From assembly GCF_016808335.1 (NCBI RefSeq), contig NC_053136.1, positions 4,942,531 through 5,006,530 of the forward strand: a stretch of 64,000 nucleotides of DNA, given 5' to 3'. Shown one piece after another: positions 33,722 to 45,526 of the stretch. A program made the translations under genes and the position numbers. Position 1 is the stretch's first letter, and each line of letters starts with the position of its first letter. Origin of the DNA: Panicum virgatum (Eukaryota > Streptophyta > Magnoliopsida > Poales > Poaceae). A model generated the notes under the pieces. That model was not told the DNA's origin. It ran no database searches and saw nothing but the letters and a program-made list of their open reading frames with translations.

Positions 33722-36559
33722 ACAGCTTGTGTCGTGTCATGTTAGCGGCGCAGTGATCGGGCTACAGTGATGCGGTTGTCCGCGAACCACGATCAGACTC
33801 ATAAACCGACGCGACTCAATCGCCAGCTTCAATAATGTCACCAAAATAGAAAGAAATCGAGATAATAACAAAGGAAAAAAAAGAAGGTTTTGCCCCGAGA
33901 TGTGGTGTCTTCGGTTTTAGTTTTTAGCGGTTATTGTGAGGAACTGCAGAGCGAAGGGAGAGACAGAGAGTACCTGCTGGTAGCTGCAGGCATAAACAGC
34001 TCGAGCAGACTCCCAACTCCCAAGCCGATTGCGTCTTCCTTCCGGTGTCTTCCCTTGCGATCGTTTACCAAAAGACCGTCGACCGTGGCGACGCCTCTAA
34101 ACGATGGGTTTGGCATCATAAAAACTTAACACATACGTATTACAAAAGATAATAACAAAGGTCATGAGAAGAAAAAGGTCGCCGGAGAGGAGCAGAATCT
34201 TTACAATACGATTCACGCAACAAAAACTGGCCGGCCACGTCACCAGCTTTTTCCGGCCGTTCGATCGGGCACACGGACAGTCCAGATCATGCAAATCCTA
34301 TAATTTTTACAAAAAAACCATTGTACTAATGGAAAATCAACTCGCAGTCCCTCTAGCTGTCCAGCACATCGACCCGCGGCTCTCACACCGCTGTCTAGCT
34401 CCTGCTCCGCCGCCGCACCTGGGGGTGCTGCCGCCGCCGCTCCACCGCGCCGCTTCCCGGGGATATGCTCCCCGCCATGGCCACCGGCCAGGAAGTGGGG
34501 AGGAGGGCGCGCCAAATTGGGCCACCACGGAGCTCGAGGAGGGCGCCGCCACCGCCGTAGCAGGACGTCGAGGCCACCAGATCCGGCCGCCGCCGCCGCC
34601 ACGGGCCGAGCTAGAGGCCGCCGGATCTAGCCCGCATTGCTGTCTCCCCGCCGCGCAGGCGTCCGCCAGCGCCGCCGCCATGGAAGAGCACTGGAGGAGG
34701 GAGCAGGAGAGGGCGGAGTGACGGGCACCGCAACTCCGCCGCTACGCTCGAGCTCGAGCGTGCATGCGCGGCGGCGCTGCACTCCCCGAAGACCATGGCG
34801 AGGAGGCGGAGGAGGCGACGGAGTCGCTGTGGCCGTTGTGAGCTCGTGCTTCTGCGGGTCGGCGCGGTCCTCATTGCCGGCGTGTGTGCGGTGTCGGGCA
34901 GCTCCATCTCGGCCGCGCGACGCGCCAGCAACAGCTTTGAGCTTGGCTCCTTGCAGGCGTCGCCGTCGCAGTCCCCGTTTGGCTCCTTCCCGAGGTTGGC
35001 GTCATCGCTACGGCGCAGCTCCTAAGGTCGATCTAATTGTCCGTGGTGGCATGCTGCTTGGCTACTAGCTCTGCTATTTGATTGGAGGGGGGAGAAAAAA
35101 AATAGGCGGCACAGGTGCTAGCTTCCTGCGGTGGTAGGAAAAGCAAGAACACAAGGGAGAGAGAGCTCGTGCGTGCCGGATCTGCGACCGGTGCCGCTGG
35201 GGAGGAGGAGCACCGGTGCTCGCCGGATCTACGACGGGCCGCCGGGAACTACGGCCACGCAGCCTGGTCCTATGGCGGCGGAGCAGCCATGGCGCCGGCG
35301 CCGGCGCCGTGTTACCTCCTGGGACTCGGGAAGCTCGCCGGGGGCAGCAGGCGGCCGATGGGGCGAGGTGGTGGCGTGAGGGTGTGGCGGGCGTTCGGCC
35401 AGGTGGCGACGCGAGGAGGCGGCGTTGCGGCACAGGGAGGGGAAAGGGGGGGTGCATGGGCATTGCTGCGATGCGGCTGGTGCCCTTCACAGGTACGCAA
35501 TGCTTAATCCTTGGTGGGCCCAATCTACAGCATTTTGGTTTCCTGGAATGGGTCCAAGAAGGAACTAAAAAGCCATGGGAGAGCGGAAATCCTATACATC
35601 TTTCACAAGATTTTTTCTTCTCCACCTTCCAGTGTTTGAGATTCGTGCAAACAGTCTTATCAATAAAATTCTCTCAACCCTAACCTTCTTTCTCCTCAAA
35701 TCCCTTTCCTCATCATGCGCCGCCACCGCTGCCCCTAAGCCCGCTCGTCCGCTGGCCGCCGCGCGCTGCGTGCTGTTGTTCTCGTCGCCGTGTGCTGCTG
35801 CTCGTCGCCACGCGCTACGTGCTGCTGTGCTCGCCGCCGCGGCTTGTTGCTGCGTGCTGCTGCTGCTCGCCGCCGCCACAGCTGTTGCGTGTTGCTGCTG
35901 CTTGCTGCTGCTGCCACGCGCCGCCGCCGCGCGTCGGGCTGCTGCGGCGGCGGCCGCGCACCGCCTCCGCGCGTCGCGCCACGCACGCCCCCGCCGGAGG
36001 AGAAACGTCCAGCTCGCTAGAGAAATTTTTTTCAACATTTTCATTTAGTATTTTCAACATTTTATGTCTCCAATTTCAACATTTTATCTTTACAGTTTCA
36101 ACATTTTGAAGCCAAATGTTGAACATGTTTAATAACATGTTGAGTTAATTCTACCAAAATATTGAACATATTTAAAGTAGATAACTGGGCCTAAATGAGT
36201 TTTAAAGATGAATGTCTTATCTATCTTCCACAAAATAATAGGAGCCCCCATGGGAGAGGGGCCGTGTGCGTGCATGTGTGTTTGTTGTGTCCACCGAGAG
36301 AGAGCTGATACTCTGCTTGTTGGCTTAGGAAATGGATTAGCGCAAGATTCGCAGTTCTTTTTGTTTAATAAAAGCTGATAGTTAGGGCCAAATTTAGGAA
36401 GTTTCCCTTTTGGTAAGTGTATTCATCGTTCTTCGTCTGAAATCTACAACTTTACTATGTAGCAAAATTTTAAATTTGCTAAAGATACACTACTTAAACA
36501 ATAGTGTCGTGACAATAAAATGGCAATAATATATATCAGGTACATCAAAGTTTACATCA
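33722..36559. other. Anonymous DNA, possibly Helitron interior
   Basis: A GC-rich block (34350-36010) holds overlapping ORFs of 60-185 codons on both strands, including CTG/CGC-rich low-complexity sequence (35740-35960). None has a recognised domain. From 36027 to 36130 the word TTTCAACATTTT recurs about five times at roughly 20-bp spacing, with an inverted copy. If the Helitron end at 36630 is real, some of this may be captured gene fragments; I could not find the 5' end. Confidence 0.35.
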
Positions 36560-36630
36560 ACTATAATACTAGCTATAATACTAAGATGCGGGATACGGGA
36601 GTCGCGTGGCAAAGCCGCGGGGCTTTCTAG
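36560..36630 (+). mobile_element. Probable Helitron 3' terminus
   Basis: GCGTGGC-AAA-GCCGCGG forms a short hairpin (with one G-T pair). About ten bases later comes CTAG at 36627-36630, followed by T. Hairpin plus CTRR with a T host base is the Helitron 3' signature. TATAATACTA words just upstream are also common there. The element would extend leftward. Confidence 0.5.
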
Positions 36631-38086
36631 TGGTCGCGAGATCAGACTCGTTTTCTGACTTGGGTCTGATCATGTGCTGGCTCCTGGAAAGCGGCCCAGA
36701 CTCTACACAGAACTTTGCGGGCCTTGACAGGCCGTGTCATGGATTTTTGTTGAATGGGGCGGGGCCCGGCCCTGGGAGACCGCCCAAAGGTCGTGGTCGT
36801 CTTCTCTGGTTTCCTTTCGGATTCAAAACTCAAAATCAGAAAATCCTTATTCTGTGCCGAGGCGACAACCAACAAGTTGCCATTTGACAATGGCAGCCTC
36901 TTCGTGGCTAGTGGAGCTGAGCGGGGCCCTTTCTTCTTCCATTGGCCGTGACACGTCGTTCCGAACTACCCGTAGCCATCAGGAGTTATTCAAGACAGCA
37001 GAAAAGTTAGGCGGGGAAGCCCCTCCCTCTCGCCAGCGAATCCAGACTGGTACCGACTACCGAGTCGCCTGGCGTTCGTCTTCGGCCCTGCCCACAGCTC
37101 CGTCTTCCGTGCGCTTCTCATCTCCTCCTCTGGAGGTCAGCCTCGGCGTCCATGGCTGTGCCATGGTGGAGCCTCGAACGGTCAGTGCCACCACCTCCCG
37201 GCGCCGCAGCCCTCGTCTCGACTCTCGATCTGCTGAGCTCGGTGTCGCAAGCAAGCCACGGGGCCAGGCTACCGAGGGTACTGCTCTGTCTCTCTTCTGT
37301 TTGAGCCATGGTTGGCGCTTCAGAGTGGTCCTTTTTTGTCATGGTTTCGTAACAAAAAGAAAGGGGGAGGGAGGTGGAGCTATGTCGAGTTTTCAATCAT
37401 TAGGGGACGAGGGGAAGAACTAATATTCTTCGTTTTTTTTCTTTTATTTTTTGGTTTCCCAGGCGGCGAGATCTAGCCCGGATTCGTTTGTTGGATTATT
37501 TGCTTGCAGCTTGCACTTTCCGACTCGTGTTTTTGAAAACTTTCCGAGTGTTTCCTTCGTTATACCATCTCCTCTCTTTTTCCCCCCCTTTACTTCAAAC
37601 GATTTTTTCCCTAACCAAACCCAAAACGAGGCTTGTGTTCTCGATATTTTCCTAGATAACTAGAAATCCCATTTTACTCTCTCAATTTTGTAATAAAATA
37701 TTTCGTATTTTCTTCATTCTTCATTCAATTTTTCTCTTGGAACTGAAAGTAAAATCAAACGGCGTCCACACGTGCAACTTCACAGGCCCATCTTGTGAAA
37801 CCTTCCTTTGGGCTTCGGTCGATTTTCGAGCCCAATGTGGAAGGCCTGTCCATGAAACATATCAGGCCCCAACATCTTTAGCTCAGCGATTTTCTGAATT
37901 TTCCTTCCCCTTTCTCCCGCCCCTCACAATGACCACGAAGGTGAAGTGACCCTCACAATGACCTCACCTTCTCCCACACCTTTTCGTTCTTTGTCGCGCC
38001 GTTGCTCTTGATTCCCCATTCGGCGATCCCCCTTTCTGCTCCCCAAACACCCCAAGCTGCGGGAACCGATCGCCAAGATCGCAGCC
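36631..38086. other. Intergenic DNA with a possible first exon
   Basis: Between 37152 (ATG) and 37277 a 42-codon plus-strand stretch (MAVPWWSLERSVPPPPGAAA, then Leu/Ser-rich) ends at a GAGG|GTAC donor-like site. Its composition looks like a genuine plant first exon, but no downstream exon or domain is recognised. A different frame is open from 36734 to 37423. The remaining sequence, including 37430-37720, is T-rich and non-coding. Confidence 0.3.
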
Positions 38087-38449
38087 ATGGAGAACGACGC
38101 TGCCGCCGTCGCGGCCTACGACTACGATCTCGCCCTCGAAGCCGGCGAGCCGCGTCAGCTTGGGTTCCGTTTCCGCCTCCCTCGGCTGAGGCTCCGCGAC
38201 CCCCGCCTCAGCGCCGCCGCCGCCGTGGCGTTGTGGGGAGTCGCCGGTCTCCTGTCCACTACCGTGCCTGACCTCGCCGCCAACAGCGAGCACGTCCTGC
38301 TCTACTTCATCTTCCTCGTGGCTGGAGTCCTGCTCCTCCTGCTCGCTCTCGCGGCGCCGGACCTGCACGTGGCGGACCTAGCGGCTGGTCGCCTGGAGGG
38401 CTGGATCAGGGCCATGATCTTCAGGGGCGCGTGGGAGATGGGCAATTAA
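38087..38449 (+). CDS. Small two-helix membrane protein (paralogue of the 45.5-kb gene)
   Basis: 120 residues. ATG at 38087 in a good plant context (GCAGCCATGG), TAA at 38447-38449. The N-terminal part is acidic (ENDAAAVAAYDYDLALEAGE), then comes an Arg-rich stretch. Two hydrophobic segments follow (about residues 44-64 and 70-90): first ALWGVAGLLSTTVP, then FIFLVAGVLLLLLALAAPD. The tail is short. The block (A/L)WG(V/A)AG(L/I)LSTT(V/A)P...A.N..H...F..F..GVLLLLL..AAPD is shared with the gene at 45527, so purifying selection on a real protein is likely. A two-pass (hairpin) membrane topology is predicted; no known domain or function is recognised. Transcript ends are unknown. Confidence 0.72.
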   Translation: MENDAAAVAAYDYDLALEAGEPRQLGFRFRLPRLRLRDPRLSAAAAVALWGVAGLLSTTVPDLAANSEHVLLYFIFLVAGVLLLLLALAAPDLHVADLAAGRLEGWIRAMIFRGAWEMGN

Positions 38450-39316
38450 TTCCCCTGAAGCTTCTCGTACGTGAGGCCGATTCGACCCGTCTTATTTCTG
38501 GTGCTCTGTTTTATTTTCTTGCACAAAAAACTTGTTCATGAATTGCTGCAGCTTTATTTTGACCCTGTATGTGTACATGAATTATGAACTGCAGTTTGCA
38601 TTCCTCCTCCTTGCTAAGACTTTGTGTATACATAATGCTAGTTTTCCTTGCATGAGATGAGCACGTCCATTTCTGTGGTTTATATATATGTAAAAGTTAA
38701 CCTAGATGCAATACTTTTTCTTGAGTTCAGTTGCAGTATACTATCATATATAGAGTGCATGCGATAGTGTGGCTCACATACGAATGCTGGTCATATAGCT
38801 TGCAAGCTTTTAGCAGAGCAATTCTAGTTTTTGTTATGATGATCTCATGGATAGTAGTATTTAGTTCTTTTACATTCAGATTGGTAGTAGGTTTTCGGAT
38901 ATGCTCACATTTGAAGCTGTAGATATGCCACCTTTTCTCTGCTAGCAACTAGCAAAGCTTCTAGTTCAAACTAGAGGAATAATGGATATTATTTTACAAT
39001 GCGAATAATGCAAAATGTTTATGTTGGCGCATGCACCAGTAGAACTTCAAAGGATTGAAGCATGCATGCGCTTGTTTATCATCATTCGCCGCTGCTTTCT
39101 GGTAGTCTCGGAAAATAAGGATTTGCTCACCGTTTGGCGCTGATCAATTTTGAAAACTACCTTTTATTTCGGCATTGAAACAAAAGATAATTATATCTGA
39201 CCATCTGATCATCATGCATTTCTCGCATTATTACATCTGGTCAGCATATCTGACCATCTTTCTTTAAAATGATCTTACATGATAGTCATATTACTTGTGT
39301 AGTTGTGCACCTCATA
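38450..39316. other. 3' flank of the small membrane protein gene
   Basis: AT-rich, non-coding sequence. Its first part is presumably 3' UTR. No repeat or gene is recognised. Confidence 0.4.
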
Positions 39317-39578
39317 CTCCCTCCTTACTTGAAAAGAAGTCGTTTTGAACAGCAACACGTTCTTCAAAGCTTAACTTTAACTTCTTATTTTTATAAAAAT
39401 ATTTATTGCAAAGTGATATATTTATATTGTTATGAAAGTATTTTCAAGACAAATCTATTCATATACATTTTGTATTTTAAAACTCAACAACTTAAAAGTT
39501 ATTCATAATTTATATTCTCAATATTTGATCGAAATTTTGTTCAAATTAAAATGACTTTCTTTTCGAGTATGGAGGGAG
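39317..39578. mobile_element. Stowaway-like MITE
   Basis: 262 bp. The left end is CTCCCTCCTTACTTGAAAAG; the right end in reverse is CTCCCTCCATACTCGAAAAG. TA occurs on both sides (39315-39316, 39579-39580). The AT-rich interior has GTCGTTTT / AAAATGACTTTC inverted words. Confidence 0.92.
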
Positions 39579-39697
39579 TATTAAAGTTTTGTGTCTAACT
39601 GTTTCAATAATGTCACATTTATTTCTCATCCCACATTTCTGTCTTCCGTGAGGTTGATTCCTACATGTTAGGCCATCACTCGCTATCGCCACTCTTA

Positions 39698-39911
39698 GGC
39701 TCCGTTTGACATAGCTTCACGGTCTTTTTTGGACTAGCTTCAAGTTTGAAGCCATCCATATGCTTCCACTAGTGAGGTGAAGCTATAAAAATGTAGCTTT
39801 CACAGAGAAGAAGCTCTTTTGACAAACGTTTTTCAAAATAGTTTCAGCTTCATCAGAGAAGTTGTTTCACCAATTGTTTCAAGAGAAGCTGAAGCTATGC
39901 CAAACAGGATC
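39698..39911. mobile_element. PIF/Harbinger-like MITE (TTA duplication)
   Basis: 214 bp. The left end is GGCTCCGTTTGACATAGCTTCA; the right end in reverse is GATCCTGTTTGGCATAGCTTC. TTA lies at 39695-39697 and 39912-39914. The interior is rich in AGCTTCA/TGAAGCT words in both orientations. Non-coding. Confidence 0.78.
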
Positions 39912-39914
39912 TTA

Positions 39915-40513
39915 GTGGAGAGTGTCATTGCATAGCTATCAAGACAGAAAACTTAGTAACTGTGCCGGAGTCTCATGCTATAAAATTTTCCATCATCCTT
40001 CCTCATAAATGACTCTTTCATCTCAGCAAAATTGCTGATGTGGTATAACATTTAATGCTCATAACACTCTTATAACACTTTCATTAAGATTTGTCATCCG
40101 TGGCTTGCATCTACTTTATTGATGTACGTGATGGTGCAAATCTGTATAATCTTACATTTTACGGCCATAGGAGGTGATATCCAGCCTGCCGTGCCTGGCA
40201 TCACCGGGCTACGGCGGCGGGGACGGGAGGGCTATATGTCCCTCAGGCTACAGTTGACCGATCCATCACCTGGAGGAAATTAGTGGGCCGGCAGAACTAA
40301 TTCGGCCTAATAACACTTTCGTTGGCAGCATGTAGCAAGCAAGTCTGCTGTGCATATGCATGCAGGTTGGTCCAATAATACTTTCTTTGGCAGCATGCAG
40401 CATGCAGCATGCAGCAAGCAGGTTTGTTGTGCATGCGCATGCGTATGCGCATGGCAGTTTTACACAGAGACGCATGCACATCGCAGCGGCAGCAGACCAG
40501 TTTGCTATAAAGG
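39915..40513. other. Intergenic DNA with a local tandem duplication
   Basis: No gene. At 40306-40361 and about 40371-40441 two diverged copies share TAATA(A/T/C)ACTTTC(G/T)TTGGCAGCATG, GCAAGCA and TGTGCAT(A/G). The second copy contains an expanded GCATGCA run. Confidence 0.55.
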
Positions 40514-40847
40514 GGCCGTTTAGTTCCCTGGGTGAAAATTTTTGGATGTCAAATCGACTGTTTGACCAGATGTCGGGAGGGTTTTTCGAACACTAATTAA
40601 AAAACTAATTTCAGAACTCACTTGGAAACCGCGAGACGAATTTTTTAGGCCTTTGACCGCATCATTAGCACATGTGGGTTACTGTAGCACTTATGGCTAA
40701 TCATGCACTAATTAGGTTTAAAAGATTCGTCTCGTCGTGTACATCCAAACTGTGTAATTAGTTTTGTTATTTAATTACATTTAGTGCTTCATACATGTGT
40801 TTAAAGGGGAGGTGAAAAATTTTGGGTGAAAATTTTTGGAAACTAAG
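40514..40847. mobile_element. Grass MITE of the GGCC(N)TTTAGTT family (Tourist-like)
   Basis: Left end GGCCGTTTAGTTCC, right end TTTTTGGAAACTAAG. Internal blocks GAACTCA(C/T), GAGACGAATTT, GGTTACTGTAGCAC, CTAATTAGG and GATTCGTCTCG match the element at 58281-58626 in the same order, so these are two copies of one family. Non-coding. Confidence 0.8.
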
Positions 40848-42190
40848 TATTTATTTTTTTCTTTTTCCTGTCGCTTTCTTTCATATTACTCCATTGCTTG
40901 TAGTTTTTATTTTCCTTTCTCATTTTGGTGTGTATAAATGCTGGTCATTGTCAGAGTACTATTTTCTTTTCTTTTCTTTTTCTTCTGCTCTCTTTCTCTT
41001 CTTTTCCATTTCTTTCCTTACAGTTTATATTTTACTTACAATTTTTATTTTATTCTTTTATTTCTTATTTTATTTTTTCTATTCATCCTATTATTTTATT
41101 TTTATTCATTTTGCTCCGAAGTGACAATATTCAATCCTCGTATTATAATCAGATTTTTTTTCTTCCATTTTTTCTTCTGTTATTTATTTTCTCTGTTTTC
41201 TTCTATTTTATTTTTTACTTTTATTCTCAGTTTTTATTTCTTGCATTTTACATTGACTTTTCTAATTACATTTTTTATTTCTTTTATTTGGTTGTTTTTT
41301 ATCCTAAATTGTTATGCGAGTTTGTACCACTAAATTTTAAATTTGTATCTTTTTCTTCTCTAACATTTTAATAGAAAATTATATATTCTAGCCCTACAAC
41401 ACCTAGTATATTTGTTACTGCTTAGTATTTCTTTCCACATGCATAGTTGGCACCTCAATTTGTTCCAAATTTGCAAGTACTTAGTATATTTCTTTTCACA
41501 CGATGATTTATTTGTTTTATTATAGATTCATAATTTAGTGTGTGAAAGAATTTATTTTCTTTATATACTAACTTCTTTTAACACCTGTATATATACTTAT
41601 AAAACTGTTTTTTAGGTGTGAAATGATTCATAAATTATATGTTTGATATATACTTATATATATATATAATTGTATTGTAGATGTATTCATCTTCATGAAA
41701 AAATATTTGTTTGCGTGTAACTAATTTGTTCGTAACATCAAATTCTTTGTTCGCTTTGTAGATTACATTGTTCGGTCACATTAATCTATTTATTTGCTAT
41801 ATATATATATATATTCATTACTTATCCTATACAATCAAATATTCGTGATGTTTAATAGTTTGTTCGTTGTATACTATTATTTATTTGTTTGTTTAATTAT
41901 TTTGTTCGTAAAAATAATTATTTATTCGTGTTATTAAACTTTTTGTTCTTAGAATCCGAAATTAATTATTTAGTACTAAAAAATATTTTAAAAAATATCG
42001 TGCAAACATATGTAAGTGTGTTCTTATTTTGAAGATCTTGTCACGAGAAAGATAATGGTGTAACTCAAATTTAATTTAGATGTTTGATTTAATAGTTATA
42101 AATTTTTTAGTTTTAGATTTTGCATGCATGTGCGTGATGTCATGGTCATTGTCCTCTTTTTGCATGCATGATTTCAATCTCTCTCCTCTT
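40848..42190. other. Strand-asymmetric T-rich low-complexity DNA
   Basis: From about 40848 to 41370 the plus strand is overwhelmingly T with some C, giving open frames of up to 148 codons made mostly of Phe, Leu, Ser and Tyr; these are not genes. From 41640 to 41960 TTTGTTCG(T) and TATTTGTT words recur irregularly. No gene is supported. Confidence 0.6.
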
Positions 42191-43100
42191 TAGTTGTTAA
42201 CCTGCGCAAACAGTTCGTGTCACTATGTTATTGGGCTGACGGCCCATATAATCCGTTCTAGTTAATTTGTTTAGGTGATGGATTGTGTGATTGTCGCTTG
42301 CGGTTTCGTATAGCCATGCACCGGCTGGGAGGAGGAGGTTTGCAGTCCAAGGATTTGGATAAGAAGCTGCAGGCGAGGGCTTTCTTTGCCTAGCACAGGG
42401 GGCTCCTGCGGTCCCACGTGCCTTCCCCCATGCGCCCTCCCCTGTAGCTCCCGGAGCTCGCGAAGAAGGGAGGGAGAGGGTCGCCGGCACGGTGAAGTGG
42501 ATGACCCAAAGGCGAAAGGCGGCTGCGGGGGCTCGCGGCGATGGCGGCGGCGGCAAGGGCTCACGGCGACGGCGGCAGTGGCGAGGGCTCGCGGAGGTGG
42601 AGACGATCGGGGCACACGGTGGCAGAGAAGGGAGTCGGGTTGCGGGCGGCAGAGTTGGCGTGCAGTGGAGGGGGTAGCGTGAGTGTGCGGCGGCGGCGGA
42701 GAATGGAGGGAGGGCCGCCAGCGGAGGGCTGGGCCGGCGTCGTGGGAGCTCCGGCATCATGGCATTGGGACGCCATGCTGCTGCGCTGCTGAGTAGAAGG
42801 AGATGGTCTGTGGGGTGGAAAAAGATAAGGAAAGATGTATGACAAAGGGGGGCCACTACTCAATAGGAGAAGGGGAAGGAGCGAAGGAGGGGCATGGATG
42901 GAAAAGCTGTTGGATTTCTCACCTTTTGAATAGCTAAATAGCTAATTAAATGAGATTTGGCTAGTGTGATTTGAAGATGCTCTTAGTTTCTTTTCTCTTT
43001 CCTCTTGCTTTTAACATAAACGCTTCAGTTTGTTTTTTTTCTAACATATAACCAGCAGGGGAGCTCTCCCCTGACCCCTCCTGTTTTTCATTAAAAAAAG
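42191..43100. other. GC-rich anonymous block
   Basis: A minus-strand ORF of 219 codons (42197-42856) and plus-strand ORFs of about 100 codons overlap. They are Pro/Ala/Arg/Ser-rich and have no recognised domain. Both strands being open argues against a gene; a captured fragment remains possible. Confidence 0.35.
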
Positions 43101-43106
43101 GAAAAT

Positions 43107-43180
43107 AAAAACAATTCAGCTTTTTTTTGAGGGGTGAAAAACAATTCAGCTTTTTTTTTGAGATAGAAAAATAATTCAGC
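43107..43180. repeat. Two successive micro-insertions (30-bp period)
   Basis: AAAACAATTCAGC occurs at 43108-43120 and 43138-43150, and AAAATAATTCAGC at 43168-43180. The inserts are TTTTTTTTGAGGGGTG and TTTTTTTTTGAGATAG, each 16 bp. This is either a 30-bp minisatellite or the same micro-insertion event twice at one site. Confidence 0.65.
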
Positions 43181-44347
43181 TGGGATGAATTGGATGCGAG
43201 GAAGAAAGAAATTGTTCGAGCGGGCCCGTTATCTACGCTCCCTTATCTGGGCCTCCCGGGCCGTTTTCAGGCCGCATCTTGCATGCTTTGCTACCGTTTC
43301 TTTATTTCCATGGGGGAAGAGGAAGACCAGTGATAATGAGGTCTTCAAACTCTTCAAATCCATCCATCGGAATTCTTTGCATATTACTACGAAGTAGTAA
43401 CCGGCCTTGGTTTTTCCCTCTGCGGATGCGTGGAAGACGACGAACAGCAACTTGAATGTTGTCCAAGTCACTCCAGCTGGGCCGTCCTCCCCCATTGGCC
43501 GAGAGTCACATCTCTCTGAGCAAGTCAAGGACAGCAATGCGTACGACCAGAAGCCTCATTGATTTAATGCAGTAGGCAGGCAGCCTAATTACATCCCCCT
43601 CCCCAGTAGTAGCCGGTGGGTAGCATAGTCGCCATGTGAGGTGCTAGCACGCAGCTCCATCTCGGCGACTTCGCTCGCTTCTACCCCTCCGCTTCCTGCG
43701 GTGATGATATGCGCAAGCAGCTTCCGATGGCCGGCCGGCGGCGCAGCTCGCTGCTTGCCTTTCGCCGACGAGCAGCCCGGCTCTGGCTGGCATCATGCAT
43801 GTGCTAGCTTGCGGCCTTGTGGACCGGCTGCTCCTGCCATGGAAGGGGCATGGGACTAGCTAGAGAGCTTGCTCTCTGTTCACGTACGGGTAAGCACCTC
43901 TGAGCTCTCTTTCTTTCTTTCTTTCTCCCTCCCTTCGCGCGGTGCCATGGATGGTGTTACGCTGTTACTTGAGTCGTTCTTAATTTTGCTGTATTTGTTG
44001 ATGAGCTAGCTATTCTGAATCTTCTCTGGCCTTGATCTTTGGGCTGGATCCGAAGACAACTTTTCTGCCCGCAATTTTTTCCCCGAGGTTTACGGTTCAC
44101 GAGCTACCTTGATTCGCAGAGACTTCGCGCTTTTGTATCTCTCGAGGTGATTTCGAAACTGGATTCAAATTTCCCTTGAATCCAAATTACTTTCCGCAAA
44201 AGAAAATACAAAGCTCAGATACCGCTTTCTCCAAAAACAAGGTTTGGTGGTATTAGAGTCTAGAGCCCATTTCCCTTTTGTTTTCTTAAAGACGGAGCAA
44301 CGGGCCGTTTTCTATTGGATAGAGCAAAGGGCCTGTTCGGCCTCGCG
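43181..44347. other. Anonymous intergenic DNA
   Basis: No supported gene. ORFs of 70-102 codons near 43185-43859 lack domains. A CTTT run lies at 43909-43926. Confidence 0.4.
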
Positions 44348-44771
44348 CTGCTAATGGTGTAAAATCCAAACCAACACCGCACCAAACCAATTAGTAGTAT
44401 GCTTATCAATTAAACCACACCACACCAATCCAATGACTGCAAAAACCAAACCAGAACCAAACTGGATTGCATTTTCAAACCAGTCGAACTGCTTATGACC
44501 ATGGTTTGCTTCATGAGCGTGAGGGAGCGGCAGCCACGGTCTCTGCGGGTCACCTCGAGGTCATGAGTCCCGACCTGCGGCTGGCCGATGCATGCTAGGC
44601 GCGCGCAAGCCTTGCTAGCTTGTGACGACAAACCGAACTGAACCAATCCATTATACTAGCTAAACCAAACCAAACCAGACTAAATATCTTAGCCCATTTG
44701 CCACCAAACCAAATAAGACTAAGTAGCAAAACCAAACCATCAAAATTGGGCTCAGCCCAAACCATTAACAG
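44348..44771. mobile_element. CCAAACCA-rich element, possibly hAT-like
   Basis: Possible inverted ends CTGCTAATGGT (left) and CTGTTAATGGT (right, reversed) bound 424 bp packed with AAACCAAACC/ACCAAACCA words. I could not find a target duplication. The overall plan resembles the AACCGG-rich repeat at 13.3 kb. Confidence 0.35.
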
Positions 44772-45526
44772 CCTGAGTTCGGCCTGCACCAGCGAAAAAG
44801 TGTTCCTTTTTGTTCTGCAGCCCACGGCCCGTTCTACCTTCAGACCAATCTGAGCCCATTTAGCAAGGACCAACTTCAGGCCCACGGAAAAATAGTTGTA
44901 AAGATTTAAAGGGCGCTCACTCTCTCTCCTAACTGCTCTCCCTCTCCAACTGACTGACTCTCTCTCACACTCTCTCCAACTAAGAGGCTGTTCGGGTTGT
45001 GTTGTCTTGATTTATTTCGACTTATTTCGACTTATTTTCTCTCACAAAATATTATTCATTCTACCAGTCTTACACTATTCAACCAGTCTTACACTATTCA
45101 TACGATCAGCGGAATAGGCTCTAACTTTGTCGATCTCAAAAGAAAGAAAAAGAACTACCATTTCGTCTCGTTTGAAGTCGATCGCTAAGCTAACTGAAGT
45201 CCATCATCTTGTTTTATCGGAACCCTGTCTATCCCCCGCATCATTCCCACGGCACAGCTGACCATTTTAATTTCCTGGCACTTTCCTCTTCGATTCCCAG
45301 CCCAGCACCTCCAACAATACCCCGCGCGCCACCCCTTTTTCCCCTCCTCCCTTAAAGCCCCCCGCCTGTCCAACGCCAAACCCTCGAGAGGTCGAGGTGC
45401 AAGAAGACCTGAATTGTCCGCCTCACAGGCCAGGCAATTCTCGGGACCAACTGATCGATCGGCGATCAGGACCAGTCGTCGGCGGGTGTTCGAGATCCAT
45501 TCGGTTCGTTCCTCCGATCCCGCACC
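44772..45526. other. 5' flank of the 45.5-kb gene
   Basis: Contains a CT-rich stretch (44915-44985). A MITE-like segment (about 44988-45125) opens with GGCTGTTCGGG and has repeated ACCAGTCTTACACTATTCA (45063 and 45081). No TATA box is evident before the ATG at 45527. Confidence 0.4.

Noticed and set aside
40822..41371. Phe/Leu-rich ORFs of 100-148 codons resembling membrane proteins
   Set aside because: Produced by a T-rich low-complexity tract; several frames are open at once and no family motif is present.
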